This document shows, in pieces, positions 17,278-25,427 of a stretch of 64,000 nucleotides of DNA. Position 1 is the first letter of the stretch. Each line of letters begins with the position of its first letter. Made by a program: the position numbers and the translations under genes. Location: NCBI RefSeq assembly GCF_003991425.1, contig NZ_CP034346.1:6005501-6069500 (forward strand). Direction: 5' to 3'. A model generated the notes under the pieces. That model was not told the DNA's origin and did no database searches. It saw only the letters and a program-made list of their open reading frames with translations. Source of the stretch: Paenibacillus lutimineralis (GTDB lineage Bacteria > Bacillota > Bacilli > Paenibacillales > Paenibacillaceae).

Positions 17278-18840
17278 ATGAATAACACACCTCATCCTGG
17301 ATCACTGCCCAAGTTCCCCGAATCGATGTGGAGCCACACCTCTCCCCGCCCTTCATTCCCTCCCCTGAATGAAGACATACAGTGTGATGTGGCCATTGTC
17401 GGAGGCGGTATCACCGGGATTATGACCGCCTATGTATTGCTTGAAGCTGGGCTGAAGGTCGCAATTATCGATGCTGGCCAAATCCTGCAAAGTACGACCT
17501 GCTTTACGACAGCCAAAATCACTTCGCAGCACGGCATGATATACAACAGCCTGCTAAGTCATTTCGGAAAGAAAGCGGCGCGCCTCTATTATGAGGCCAA
17601 CGAAGAAGCAATCCGCTTCATCTTCGATACGATTCAGAAGCATAATATCGAGTGCGAACTCCAACGTGACGACGCCTATTTATATGCTGACTCCGAGGAT
17701 CAGCTTAGTCAGTTGAGACAAGAGTGGGAAGCTTACCGCCAGCTTGATCTGCCGGGCGAATGGGTTGACGAACTGCCGCTACAAGTTGAATCGAAGGGTG
17801 CCATCGTCTTGCGTGATCAAGCCCGGTTCCATCCGCTTCTATTTTTGTCTTCCCTCACCAACTATATTGTAGAGAAGGGCGGACGCTTCTACGAGAATAC
17901 AACCCTTGAAGACTATGCCGAAGAACAGGATGATGGCAACATTATTCTCAAGACCGCAAACAAACACAAAGTTACTTGCGAGTATGCTATCTCAGCCTCC
18001 CACTTTCCCTTCTTCGACGGGGGCGGTCTCTACTTCACTAGGCTCCATGCTGAGCGCTCCTATGTTGTCGCCATCAAGCCACAGAAATCCTATCCTGGCG
18101 GCATGTATATCAATTGCGGCGAACCGAAGCGTTCTGTAAGATCTGCTACGCTGAACGGAAGCGAAGTCCTTCTAGTTGGGGGTGAATCCCATAGGACCGG
18201 GAAGAATGATTGCACGATCGAGCGGTATGAGAAACTGGAGCAATTCGCCAGGGATACCTTTGGGGTAGAACAGATTCCATATCGTTGGTCAACCCAGGAC
18301 TTGATCACGATCGATGAGGTACCCTATATCGGCAACGTGACCTCCAGACATCCTAGAATCTATGTAGCTACAGGCTTCGCCAAATGGGGAATGACAACCT
18401 CTGCTGTGTCGGCGTTACTGATAACCGATTTGATTACCGGAAAAGAGAACCGATATACAGAGTTATTCACCCCCTCCAGATTCAAGGTTGACCCGAGTCT
18501 TAAGAACCTAACTGTTCAAAACGCAGAGGTAGCCAAGGAATTGATCAGCGGCAAAATAGAGGCCGTCCATCTGAAGGTCGAGGATCTGAGGGCAGATCAA
18601 GGGGCCGTCGTCAAGCACCTTGGCAAGAGGGCCGGCGCCTATAAGGATTCTACTGGTGTCGTTCATTTAGTGGACACCACTTGTAGTCATATGGGCTGCG
18701 AGTTGCACTGGAATGAAGCCGAGCGGTCTTGGGATTGCCCCTGCCATGGATCCAGATTCAATTATCAGGGTAGCGTTATTGAGGGTCCGGCCACAGAAGA
18801 TTTGACCCGGTTGAATCCACATTATGGCGAAGAGAAGTAA
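17278..18840 (+). CDS. FAD oxidoreductase with C-terminal Rieske domain (YhfW-like)
   Basis: A 520-residue fusion protein. Residues 1-400 are a DAO-family flavoenzyme with the FAD dinucleotide motif VAIVGGGITGIMTAYVL and a C-terminal FAD contact near YVATGFAKWGMTTSA. Residues 430-515 are a Rieske [2Fe-2S] domain with both ligand boxes, CSHMGCELHW and CPCHGSRF. The layout equals B. subtilis YhfW, whose substrate is unknown. It should be cytoplasmic, as no signal is seen. The ATG follows AAGGAGG. It is divergent from perR across a 219-bp gap. A weak Per-like sequence occurs in that gap but I do not rely on it. A strong terminator follows. Confidence 0.9.
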   Translation: MNNTPHPGSLPKFPESMWSHTSPRPSFPPLNEDIQCDVAIVGGGITGIMTAYVLLEAGLKVAIIDAGQILQSTTCFTTAKITSQHGMIYNSLLSHFGKKAARLYYEANEEAIRFIFDTIQKHNIECELQRDDAYLYADSEDQLSQLRQEWEAYRQLDLPGEWVDELPLQVESKGAIVLRDQARFHPLLFLSSLTNYIVEKGGRFYENTTLEDYAEEQDDGNIILKTANKHKVTCEYAISASHFPFFDGGGLYFTRLHAERSYVVAIKPQKSYPGGMYINCGEPKRSVRSATLNGSEVLLVGGESHRTGKNDCTIERYEKLEQFARDTFGVEQIPYRWSTQDLITIDEVPYIGNVTSRHPRIYVATGFAKWGMTTSAVSALLITDLITGKENRYTELFTPSRFKVDPSLKNLTVQNAEVAKELISGKIEAVHLKVEDLRADQGAVVKHLGKRAGAYKDSTGVVHLVDTTCSHMGCELHWNEAERSWDCPCHGSRFNYQGSVIEGPATEDLTRLNPHYGEEK

Positions 18841-18866
18841 TATATGACGAATAGGTACGCCGAATT

Positions 18867-18907
18867 AGCCGTATTCCTTGTAAAGATGGGGAATACGGCT
18901 ATTGTTT
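18867..18907 (+). terminator. Terminator of the Rieske-FAD gene
   Basis: An 11-pair perfect stem (AGCCGTATTCC at 18867-18877 and its complement at 18890-18900) followed by ATTGTTTT. Confidence 0.88.
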
Positions 18908-19025
18908 TAAAATGGGCCTTCACTATCTTGCATTAATCAGTACTGCATGTTACTATTTACCGTGTACTAATCATTATTCAGTACTAAGATATTCAATCTA
19001 CTAATAGCAAATGAGGCGATAATTT

Positions 19026-19352
19026 TTGGATATCAATGTTCAATTCAAAAAGGGCGCCCTTGAGCTCTGTATACTCGTACTTATTCATGAGCGTGACCGA
19101 TATGGATACGAGCTGGCTCAATCCGTATCGGAGCATATTGAGATCGCGGAAGGGGCACTGTATCCTCTGCTGCGGCGGCTCGTGAACGATGGATATTGTA
19201 CAACATATTTACAGGAATCAACGGAGGGACCGCCTCGTAAGTATTACAAGTTAACCGCTCAAGGGGAACTCCATATGAGGGAGCTTATCGTCGAGTGGAA
19301 GCATTTCGTCAACAGTGTATCATCCTTGATTGAGAAAGGGAGTAAGTCATGA
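19026..19352 (+). CDS. PadR-family transcriptional regulator
   Basis: A 108-residue PadR winged-helix repressor. The reading starts at TTG 19026 behind GAGGCGA; no better start exists. Family features: KKGALELCILVLI, RDRYGYELAQSV, IAEGALYPLLRRLVNDGY (the recognition helix region), and PRKYYKLTAQG for the wing. It is the first gene of a three-gene cassette with a HAAS-domain and a DUF4097 membrane protein, a recurrent Firmicutes arrangement in which PadR controls its own operon. Two AGTACT palindromes (18939-18944 and 18980-18985) in the upstream region could be operator half sites. Confidence 0.9.
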   Translation: MDINVQFKKGALELCILVLIHERDRYGYELAQSVSEHIEIAEGALYPLLRRLVNDGYCTTYLQESTEGPPRKYYKLTAQGELHMRELIVEWKHFVNSVSSLIEKGSKS

Positions 19353-19951
19353 ACAAGAACGAATTTCTAACGATTCTACATGCTCATTTGTCAGTTCTGC
19401 CACCGGAGGAACGCAATGAACTGATGAATGATTATGAGACACACTTTGCCTTCGGACTACAAAATGGTAAGACGGAAACCGAGATCGTCCAAGAGCTTGG
19501 CGATCCCGAAGAGCTTGCCAAGGAAGCCATCGGCGAACGCCGCATTCCCCAAGAGCAGGTATATTGGTTCCCTCCTGGGCAACAACAACCGCAGCCCGCT
19601 TCTCCTCCGGCAGCCATCAAATCCCGTGGATCCTTCGCTACGGTTATGGTATACATTGGACTCTTCTTTTTGAATCTGATCGTCATTCCGTCCCTGATCT
19701 CTCTGTGGGGCTTCGGCGTTAGCTTCGTTCTGATAGCTTTCTCAGGATTCCTTAGTCCAATTGCACTTCTGTTTGATTATTTTCTACATGGTGTATTCTT
19801 TCCAGCCAAAGGGTTTGCCGTCATTGTCCTTATTGGTATAGGCATTCTATTCACCATCATTTCCCGCTATACCATTAAAGGATTATTGGAAATTAGCAGC
19901 AGATACCTTGCCTGGAATATAAGGGCGATCCAAGGAGGAGAAAAGAGATGA
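19349..19951 (+). CDS. HAAS-domain (DUF1700) membrane protein
   Basis: A 200-residue protein. The N-terminal HAAS/DUF1700 segment (about 1-65) is helical: FLTILHAHLSVLPPEERNEL, then ETEIVQELGDPEELAKEA. A Pro/Gln linker follows, then three or four membrane helices (about 95-180). Such proteins are nearly always partnered with PadR and DUF4097 genes and are thought to sense or respond to envelope state; no biochemical role is established. The ATG overlaps the PadR stop (ATGA) and the stop overlaps the next gene, so all three are translationally coupled. Confidence 0.87.
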   Translation: MNKNEFLTILHAHLSVLPPEERNELMNDYETHFAFGLQNGKTETEIVQELGDPEELAKEAIGERRIPQEQVYWFPPGQQQPQPASPPAAIKSRGSFATVMVYIGLFFLNLIVIPSLISLWGFGVSFVLIAFSGFLSPIALLFDYFLHGVFFPAKGFAVIVLIGIGILFTIISRYTIKGLLEISSRYLAWNIRAIQGGEKR

Positions 19952-20898
19952 GAAACGGAAAACGCTGGTCATTTCTAGCGATAGCGCTCATTATTATTGG
20001 CTTTGCCGGTATGGCATATCAAGGGTTCGAATTCGGGGATGACCTCCCCTCCTACAATCAGAAGCTGACTTTTGCCGAGCTGAATTCCTTGTCGATTAAC
20101 AGTGACTACGATGTGGATGTAACGTTTATTAAGAGTCCGGACGGCACCGATTACGTTGAGGTTAGGGGGAATATGGAGGAGGAGACGATCGATAAGCTCA
20201 AAAACGCCGATACATCAACTAAAGACTTCACTCTTGATCTGAAGAGAAAATTCAGATGGAGCTTCATGCAAATCAACTTCCAGTCCAATAATCAGCATAT
20301 TACAGTAGCGCTGGCCAATCCCACACGACTAGAACAATTTGCTGTCAAATTAGGATCCAACAACGGAAGTTTCTCGGAGTTGAATGCGGGAAATGTCACT
20401 ATCAACGGTACATCCGGCAATATTAAAGCTAATTCCGTCAACACAAATCACTTCACTATCCACTCCACCTCCGGTAATATTACAACGACTGACATTAAGG
20501 CGGATACAGAAATCAAGCTTACTTCAGGAACGATCAAAGTTACCAATCTGGATGGTGCTGCTACGTTGCAGACAACCTCGGGCAATATCAAAGCTGAGAA
20601 TGTGAAAGGCACAGCTGATGTGTCTTTAAAGAGCGGCGATATCAACTTTAATAACTTCACAGGAGATGGCAAATTCAATAACGTCTCGGGTAATATTACA
20701 CTGAAAAATCAGCGTTCGGATTCTTTGGACATCTCGCTCCAATCCGGCAATGTTCGACTATCCGCTGATCCTGGATTCAAAGGAATATACGATCTGCGTA
20801 CGACCTCAGGCAACATTAAGTCTCCCGAATCTCCCGGACAAACCCAAGATTTGATCAAGGTTCGAGCAACTTCGGGCAATATCCGAATCCAAGACTAA
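19948..20898 (+). CDS. DUF4097 beta-solenoid envelope protein
   Basis: A 316-residue protein with one N-terminal membrane helix (about 8-24) and an extracytoplasmic DUF4097 (adhesin-like) domain. From about residue 150 the sequence is a run of short repeats around the motif TSGNI or SGNI/SGDI (at least nine times), spaced 17-23 residues apart, as expected for a right-handed beta-solenoid. The last gene of the PadR cassette. Related proteins (LiaG, YvlB) belong to envelope-stress modules, so a surface scaffold or stress-response role is plausible. The ATG follows AAGGAGGAG. A terminator follows directly. Confidence 0.86.
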   Translation: MRNGKRWSFLAIALIIIGFAGMAYQGFEFGDDLPSYNQKLTFAELNSLSINSDYDVDVTFIKSPDGTDYVEVRGNMEEETIDKLKNADTSTKDFTLDLKRKFRWSFMQINFQSNNQHITVALANPTRLEQFAVKLGSNNGSFSELNAGNVTINGTSGNIKANSVNTNHFTIHSTSGNITTTDIKADTEIKLTSGTIKVTNLDGAATLQTTSGNIKAENVKGTADVSLKSGDINFNNFTGDGKFNNVSGNITLKNQRSDSLDISLQSGNVRLSADPGFKGIYDLRTTSGNIKSPESPGQTQDLIKVRATSGNIRIQD

Positions 20899-20911
20899 TA
20901 ATAATTAACAG

Positions 20912-20943
20912 AGACTTCAGGTTCTTCCTGAAGTCTTTTTTTA
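20912..20943 (+). terminator. Terminator of the PadR cassette
   Basis: A ten-pair perfect stem AGACTTCAGG/CCTGAAGTCT with loop TTCTT, followed by TTTTTT. Confidence 0.95.
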
Positions 20944-20963
20944 TGCAGATGGGAATCTTAACT

Positions 20964-21054
20964 TTGAAGACATGCCTTATTAAAATTATTATAAATTACC
21001 TCTTGCTTTTCTCGTTAAAAGGAGTAAAATTACCTTGTGTTTACCGAGGGAAAC
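20964..21054 (+). promoter_or_regulatory. mntH promoter and MntR-like dyad
   Basis: TTGAAG (20964) and TATTAT (20987) with a 17-base spacer form a good sigma-A promoter. Downstream, GTTTACCGAGGGAAAC at 21039-21054 resembles the MntR operator of B. subtilis mntH (GTTT-CC-GG-AAAC) but is one base shorter. The dyad is therefore only a candidate manganese-repressor site. Confidence 0.4.
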
Positions 21055-21085
21055 TTTTTTGTACATAGGAAAAGGAGGGGCCAGC

Positions 21086-22429
21086 ATGGAAAAAGAGAAG
21101 TTTCTACACAAAACACAAAATGGATTAAGCCTAGCTGAAATAAATAATACGGTTCCTATACCTCAGAATGCAGGTTTTTGGAGAAAGCTTCTAGCCTATA
21201 CCGGACCCGGCGCATTGGTGGCCGTTGGTTACATGGATCCCGGTAACTGGGTTACCTCCATTGCCGGCGGTGCCCAATACGGTTACTTACTCTTGGCCGT
21301 TATTCTGATCTCCAATCTGATCGCGATGTTGCTGCAAAGTATGTCCGCCAAACTGGGGATTGTCACGGGTATGGACCTGGCTCAGGCTACACGCCTGAGA
21401 TCAGGCAAGAAGCTCGGCTTCATCCTATGGATTATAACCGAGCTAGCTATTATGGCTACGGATATTGCCGAGGTTATCGGTAGTGCGGTTGCACTCAATT
21501 TATTATTTAATATTCCGCTGCTTCTCGGCGTTATTATCACAGTACTCGACGTCTTCCTGTTATTGATTCTGGCACGCTTCGGGTTTAGGAAGATTGAGGC
21601 CATTGTGGCCACGTTAATCGCTACGATCTTAGTGATCTTCCTGTACGAGGTCATTATAGCTCAGCCCAATATAGCCCATATGTTCGGCGGCTTCGTTCCG
21701 AAACCGGAAATCGTAACTGACAAAGGCGCCTTGTTCCTCGCACTCGGGATTGTGGGAGCTACGGTAATGCCCCATAATCTGTACTTGCATTCTTCAATCG
21801 TTCAAGCGCGACAATATGACCGCAACAACCGTGCTGCTATTAAGGAAGCAGTTAAATTCACAACAATTGATTCGAATATTCAGTTGTCGATCGCTTTTGT
21901 CATCAACTGCCTGCTGCTCATACTCGGTGCTTCCCTGTTCTTCGGATACAGCGGTGAACTGGATACCTTAGGACAGCTCTATCGTGCCTTAAGCGATAAC
22001 GCCATCGTAGGTGCCATCGCTAGTCCGCTGCTTAGCGTTCTATTTGCAGTCGCCCTGCTCGCGTCCGGGCAGAACTCGACGATCACAGGTACATTAACCG
22101 GGCAGATCGTAATGGAAGGCTTCATAAGAATGAGGATGCCATTGTGGGCAAGAAGAATGATCACACGTGTTATAGCCATTATTCCTGTTATTGTATGTAT
22201 CATTGTATTTGGAGACACCGAATCGGTCGTTGAACATCTTCTGATCTATACACAAGTATTCTTAAGCGTCGCCCTTCCGTTCTCCATCATTCCGCTGACA
22301 ATCTTCACTAGTAATGAGAAGTTGATGGGCGAGTTCAAGAACCGGATGTGGGTTGTCATTTTGGCCTGGGTGATCGCTGTAGCCCTGACTGTACTGAATA
22401 TTTGGCTAATCATTACGACATTCCAATAA
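21086..22429 (+). CDS. mntH: Mn2+/H+ symporter, Nramp family
   Basis: A 447-residue proton-driven Mn(II) importer with eleven predicted helices. The metal-binding helix-one motif DPGNW and the helix-six motif MPHNLYLHS are both present, with the transport-protein signature between. The start is ATG 21086 (MEKEKFLHK), since AAAGGAGGGG lies just before it; the frame is open 17 codons further upstream but that part contains the ribosome site. The gene has its own promoter and a strong terminator. Manganese uptake fits with the PerR and catalase genes in the window, as Mn is the co-repressor form of PerR. Confidence 0.94.
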   Translation: MEKEKFLHKTQNGLSLAEINNTVPIPQNAGFWRKLLAYTGPGALVAVGYMDPGNWVTSIAGGAQYGYLLLAVILISNLIAMLLQSMSAKLGIVTGMDLAQATRLRSGKKLGFILWIITELAIMATDIAEVIGSAVALNLLFNIPLLLGVIITVLDVFLLLILARFGFRKIEAIVATLIATILVIFLYEVIIAQPNIAHMFGGFVPKPEIVTDKGALFLALGIVGATVMPHNLYLHSSIVQARQYDRNNRAAIKEAVKFTTIDSNIQLSIAFVINCLLLILGASLFFGYSGELDTLGQLYRALSDNAIVGAIASPLLSVLFAVALLASGQNSTITGTLTGQIVMEGFIRMRMPLWARRMITRVIAIIPVIVCIIVFGDTESVVEHLLIYTQVFLSVALPFSIIPLTIFTSNEKLMGEFKNRMWVVILAWVIAVALTVLNIWLIITTFQ

Positions 22430-22451
22430 AAAGCAGATAACTTCAATGAAA

Positions 22452-22493
22452 AAGCTCAGGTGTGAATAAGCATTCGCACCTGGGCTTTTTTTT
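22452..22493 (+). terminator. Terminator of mntH
   Basis: A 16-pair nearly perfect stem (22452-22467 with 22472-22487, loop AAGC) followed by a run of eight T. Confidence 0.95.
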
Positions 22494-22666
22494 GCAAAAG
22501 CAGCGTGGTCATAGGACTTGTTGCATGTAACTTTACCGCTAAGCGATACGTTAGTATAAAAGGACTTAAAGTCGGATTGGTTGAGTATTCCTTTTTTTGG
22601 GCATAAAATCAATAAATACGATCTTTTTCAATCTTAAATATATGAAGGTACTTAGGAGTGAGTGAC

Positions 22667-23962
22667 GTGTCTGCAACATCAACAATGAGTCCACTGGCCA
22701 AAAAACTGTTGATCCGATTACTGATCTTCGTCGGGATCGTCTCATGTGCCATTGTTCTCATCTACAACGATTATTTCTTCCTGGGCGACCCCGTTCATCC
22801 TAATAATGATGATGTTAAATATATTCAAACCTCCAGATTACTACTAAATGAAGGCGTGCTCGCCTATAATACCAAAGACAAGCCCTCTGCATTTATTATG
22901 CCCGGGCTGCCGCTCATCCTGTCCGGCTTGATGGCGGTATTCGGTCAAGACCATGGCGGCGTCATTGCCTTTCGAATCTTTCAATGCTTACAGCAGGTGC
23001 TGTCCGTATACTTAATCTTCTGGATTGGCAGGCGGACATTTAACGTTCGTACCGGCTTGATTGCTGCTACAATCAGCGCCTTCTACTTTCCGGATTATTT
23101 CTCTTCCGGGGTCATTCTGACGGAGACAACCTTCCGCACTATCCTGCTGCTGCTCATCTGCGTTACCATCCTGGCGATGGAGCAGAACCGAACACGCTGG
23201 TATGTCCTGATCGGGGTACTGACTGCTGCCGCCGCTTATTTCAAGCCTCACGCCTCCCTCTATCCGGCCGTATTTCTGATTATTTGGTGGAAGAATAAAA
23301 TTCCTTGGCGCCTGATGCTGAAATACACAGGTCTCATGATCGGGATCTACATCGTATTGCTTACGCCTTGGTGGATCCGCAACTGGCTGACCTTCCACGA
23401 ATTCATTCTGTTCACGAATTCTGCGGGAAGCCCGTTCCTGCTCGGTACGAGGTTCTATTGGCAGCTGCCGCCGTCAGGCTTCTTCGAAGTCCATCCGGAA
23501 TATTCGCCGGAGACTTTGTTCCAGGGGTCAGACCGTAATGCCATTCGCAAAGGCCTGGACGTTATCGCTTATGGCTTCACGCATGAGCCGCTGAAATATA
23601 TTTATTGGTACACGCTGGGAAGATGGATAGAGCTCTATTTCCATCCCTTTTATTCCCGCCCGATCTGGCCTATAAGCCGGCCCGTGATGAATGTTCTGCA
23701 GATCATCCTGATGCTCTTGAACATGGCCGGCATCGTATTTACCTTGATCAAGCGCCGCTATCGCCGCCTGCTCCCGCTTCTGCTTGCGCTGTGTTATTTT
23801 ACGGTAATTTATATTCCGTTCATTGCTTTTAATCGCTACGGTTACCCTAACATGGCCCTGCTGATTCTATTCGGAGCTTACCTGATTGATCAGGCTATTA
23901 GAGGTAGAACTATTACTCCTACATCCACCGTAACCGGCGTGAATTGGAGGAAAGGAGATTGA
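22667..23962 (+). CDS. GT39/ArnT-like membrane glycosyltransferase
   Basis: A 431-residue polytopic protein with about ten helices, of the PMT/ArnT/GT-C superfamily. The first extracytoplasmic loop carries NDDVKYIQTSRLLL, the acidic motif expected for metal and lipid-phosphate sugar binding. Such enzymes transfer a sugar from a polyprenyl-phosphate carrier to a surface acceptor on the outer side of the membrane. The start is read as GTG 22667 (VSATST), eight bases after AGGAG; an in-frame GTG nine bases upstream overlaps the Shine-Dalgarno. First gene of a four-gene set with a DPM1-like transferase, DUF2304 and an EmrE-like protein. The acceptor is unknown. Confidence 0.78.
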   Translation: MSATSTMSPLAKKLLIRLLIFVGIVSCAIVLIYNDYFFLGDPVHPNNDDVKYIQTSRLLLNEGVLAYNTKDKPSAFIMPGLPLILSGLMAVFGQDHGGVIAFRIFQCLQQVLSVYLIFWIGRRTFNVRTGLIAATISAFYFPDYFSSGVILTETTFRTILLLLICVTILAMEQNRTRWYVLIGVLTAAAAYFKPHASLYPAVFLIIWWKNKIPWRLMLKYTGLMIGIYIVLLTPWWIRNWLTFHEFILFTNSAGSPFLLGTRFYWQLPPSGFFEVHPEYSPETLFQGSDRNAIRKGLDVIAYGFTHEPLKYIYWYTLGRWIELYFHPFYSRPIWPISRPVMNVLQIILMLLNMAGIVFTLIKRRYRRLLPLLLALCYFTVIYIPFIAFNRYGYPNMALLILFGAYLIDQAIRGRTITPTSTVTGVNWRKGD

Positions 23963-23969
23963 CTACAAC

Positions 23970-24674
23970 ATGAAGACACTTGTAATTATTCCTGCGTATA
24001 ATGAGGAGGGTAGCATCGCCAAAGTCATCAAGGATATCCAACAGCATGCTCCTTCTGTTGATATTATCGTTATTAACGACGGCTCAAGCGATCGGACAGA
24101 GATCGTTGCGATAGAAGCAGGAGCCCGCGTGCTGACGCTTCCGTATAATGTCGGAATCGGCGGGGGCATGCAGACTGGCTACATATATGCCCAGAGAATG
24201 GGCTACGATATTGCCGTCCAGATGGATGCCGATGGACAGCATCCTGCAGCTGAACTGCCCAAGCTGATCGAGCAGGCCAAGACATACGATCTAGTGATCG
24301 GCTCCAGATATGTAGAGGCTACGGATTACCGCTCGCCCTTGCTGCGGCGGACCGGTATCCTGTTCTTCTCGGCACTCGTCTCCCTGGTTACCCGTCAGCG
24401 CTTCACAGATACAACGAGCGGCTTCCGGGCCGCTGGCCGGAAGGTGATTGATCTGTACGCTGATTATTATCCGATGGATTATCCAGAGGTTGAATCCATT
24501 GTCTACCTTAAGCGAAAAGGCTGTAACATCGTAGAGGTAAGAGCGGAAATGCAAGAACGCCAGGCTGGCAAATCATCGATTACACCGATCAAATCGATAT
24601 ACTACATGATTAAGGTTACGCTGGCCGTATTAATGAGTGCACTGCGTTTTAACCGAACGGCGGTGAGCAAATAG
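23970..24674 (+). CDS. DPM1-like family 2 glycosyltransferase
   Basis: A 234-residue GT-A enzyme of the dolichol/polyprenyl-phosphate mannose synthase type. Motifs: VVIPAYNEEGSIAKV, VINDGSSDRT, the metal site MDADGQHP, and GFRAAGRK. It should load a sugar onto undecaprenyl phosphate on the cytoplasmic side. Only a short hydrophobic patch near the C-terminus (YYMIKVTLAVLMSAL) could touch the membrane. It lacks the two-helix C-terminal anchor of GtrB-type enzymes. The next gene, DUF2304, may serve as that anchor. The ATG follows GGAAAGGAG. Confidence 0.88.
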   Translation: MKTLVIIPAYNEEGSIAKVIKDIQQHAPSVDIIVINDGSSDRTEIVAIEAGARVLTLPYNVGIGGGMQTGYIYAQRMGYDIAVQMDADGQHPAAELPKLIEQAKTYDLVIGSRYVEATDYRSPLLRRTGILFFSALVSLVTRQRFTDTTSGFRAAGRKVIDLYADYYPMDYPEVESIVYLKRKGCNIVEVRAEMQERQAGKSSITPIKSIYYMIKVTLAVLMSALRFNRTAVSK

Positions 24675-25022
24675 ATGCCTATTTACGTATTATCTGTCGG
24701 CATTGCAGCCCTCTTCCTTCTCTCCATTCTCGAGCTGGTCAGAAGGCAAAAGCTAAAGGAGCAGTATTCTCTGCTCTGGATTCTATTCAGCATTATTCTG
24801 CTGATCATCTCCTTCAATGTCAGTCTGGTCGAACGAATCGCAGAATGGCTAGGTGTGAAATATGCTCCGGCCGTTCTGTTCCTGTTCGGCCTCTTATTCT
24901 GCTTCGCTATTATACTTCACCTTACTATCGTCATTACGAGACTCACCTCGCAGGTATTGCGGTTGACCCAAGAAGTGACGATTCTGAAGGAACGGGAGGA
25001 TTTCCATGGACAAAATGATTAG
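24675..25022 (+). CDS. DUF2304 small membrane protein
   Basis: A 115-residue protein with three hydrophobic helices (about 3-18, 32-50, 68-92) and a basic/helical tail (RLTQEVTILKERE). DUF2304 genes are typically found next to DPM1-like transferases, as here, with the ATG directly after the TAG of that gene. A role as membrane partner of the transferase, like Dpm2/Dpm3 of eukaryotes, is reasonable but unproved. The end overlaps the next gene by 17 bases. Confidence 0.8.
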   Translation: MPIYVLSVGIAALFLLSILELVRRQKLKEQYSLLWILFSIILLIISFNVSLVERIAEWLGVKYAPAVLFLFGLLFCFAIILHLTIVITRLTSQVLRLTQEVTILKEREDFHGQND

Positions 25023-25353
25023 TTATCTTCTTCTGCTGGGCAATATTGTACTGCTTGTCACCGGTCAAGTTCTGTTCAAGATCGGACTCGGCCGCTCCGG
25101 TGGACTCCATTGGGGCAAGCTCATCACTTCCCCGGCCATCGTCGGAGGCGTTGCCCTGTACGGCATCGCCACCTTGCTCTGGTTCGCCGTGCTGACCCGA
25201 CTTCCCTTAAGTGTTGCCTATCCGATGCAGGCTTTCGCTTACGTTCTCGCTATGATCCCGGCTTATTATATTTTCAAGGAGACGATCTCACCGCTGAAGC
25301 TGGCTGGCGTTGCAGTCATTCTAATTGGCGTCTATTTACTAGCGAAATCTTAA
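25006..25353 (+). CDS. EmrE/ArnE-like small transporter (probable lipid-sugar flippase)
   Basis: A 115-residue, four-helix protein of the drug/metabolite transporter superfamily. Helix one carries the polar residue pattern of SMR proteins (GQVLFKIGL), and the pair WFAVLTRLPLSVAYP, AYYIFKE resembles ArnE/ArnF subunits that flip undecaprenyl-phosphate-aminoarabinose. In this operon, flipping the lipid-linked sugar made by the DPM1-like enzyme to the outside, for use by the GT39-like enzyme, is the natural reading. It probably works as a dimer. The ATG follows GGGAGGATTTCC. Confidence 0.78.
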   Translation: MDKMISYLLLLGNIVLLVTGQVLFKIGLGRSGGLHWGKLITSPAIVGGVALYGIATLLWFAVLTRLPLSVAYPMQAFAYVLAMIPAYYIFKETISPLKLAGVAVILIGVYLLAKS

Positions 25354-25365
25354 ATCTATTTCTTC

Positions 25366-25408
25366 AAAAAAATCCCTGGGTGATTTCATTGATCCCCAGG
25401 GATTTTAG
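25366..25408. terminator. Bidirectional terminator between convergent genes
   Basis: A ten-pair perfect stem AATCCCTGGG/CCCAGGGATT (25371-25380 and 25395-25404), with A-run on the left and T-run on the right. It can serve both the flippase operon and the convergent surface-protein gene. Confidence 0.88.
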
Positions 25409-25427
25409 TCCGTTTCTTTTCATAACC

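Noticed and set aside
20390..20898. Regular repeats that could suggest a CRISPR array
   Set aside because: The periodicity comes from TSGNI-type codons of the DUF4097 solenoid; spacing and sequence vary and the frame is open throughout.
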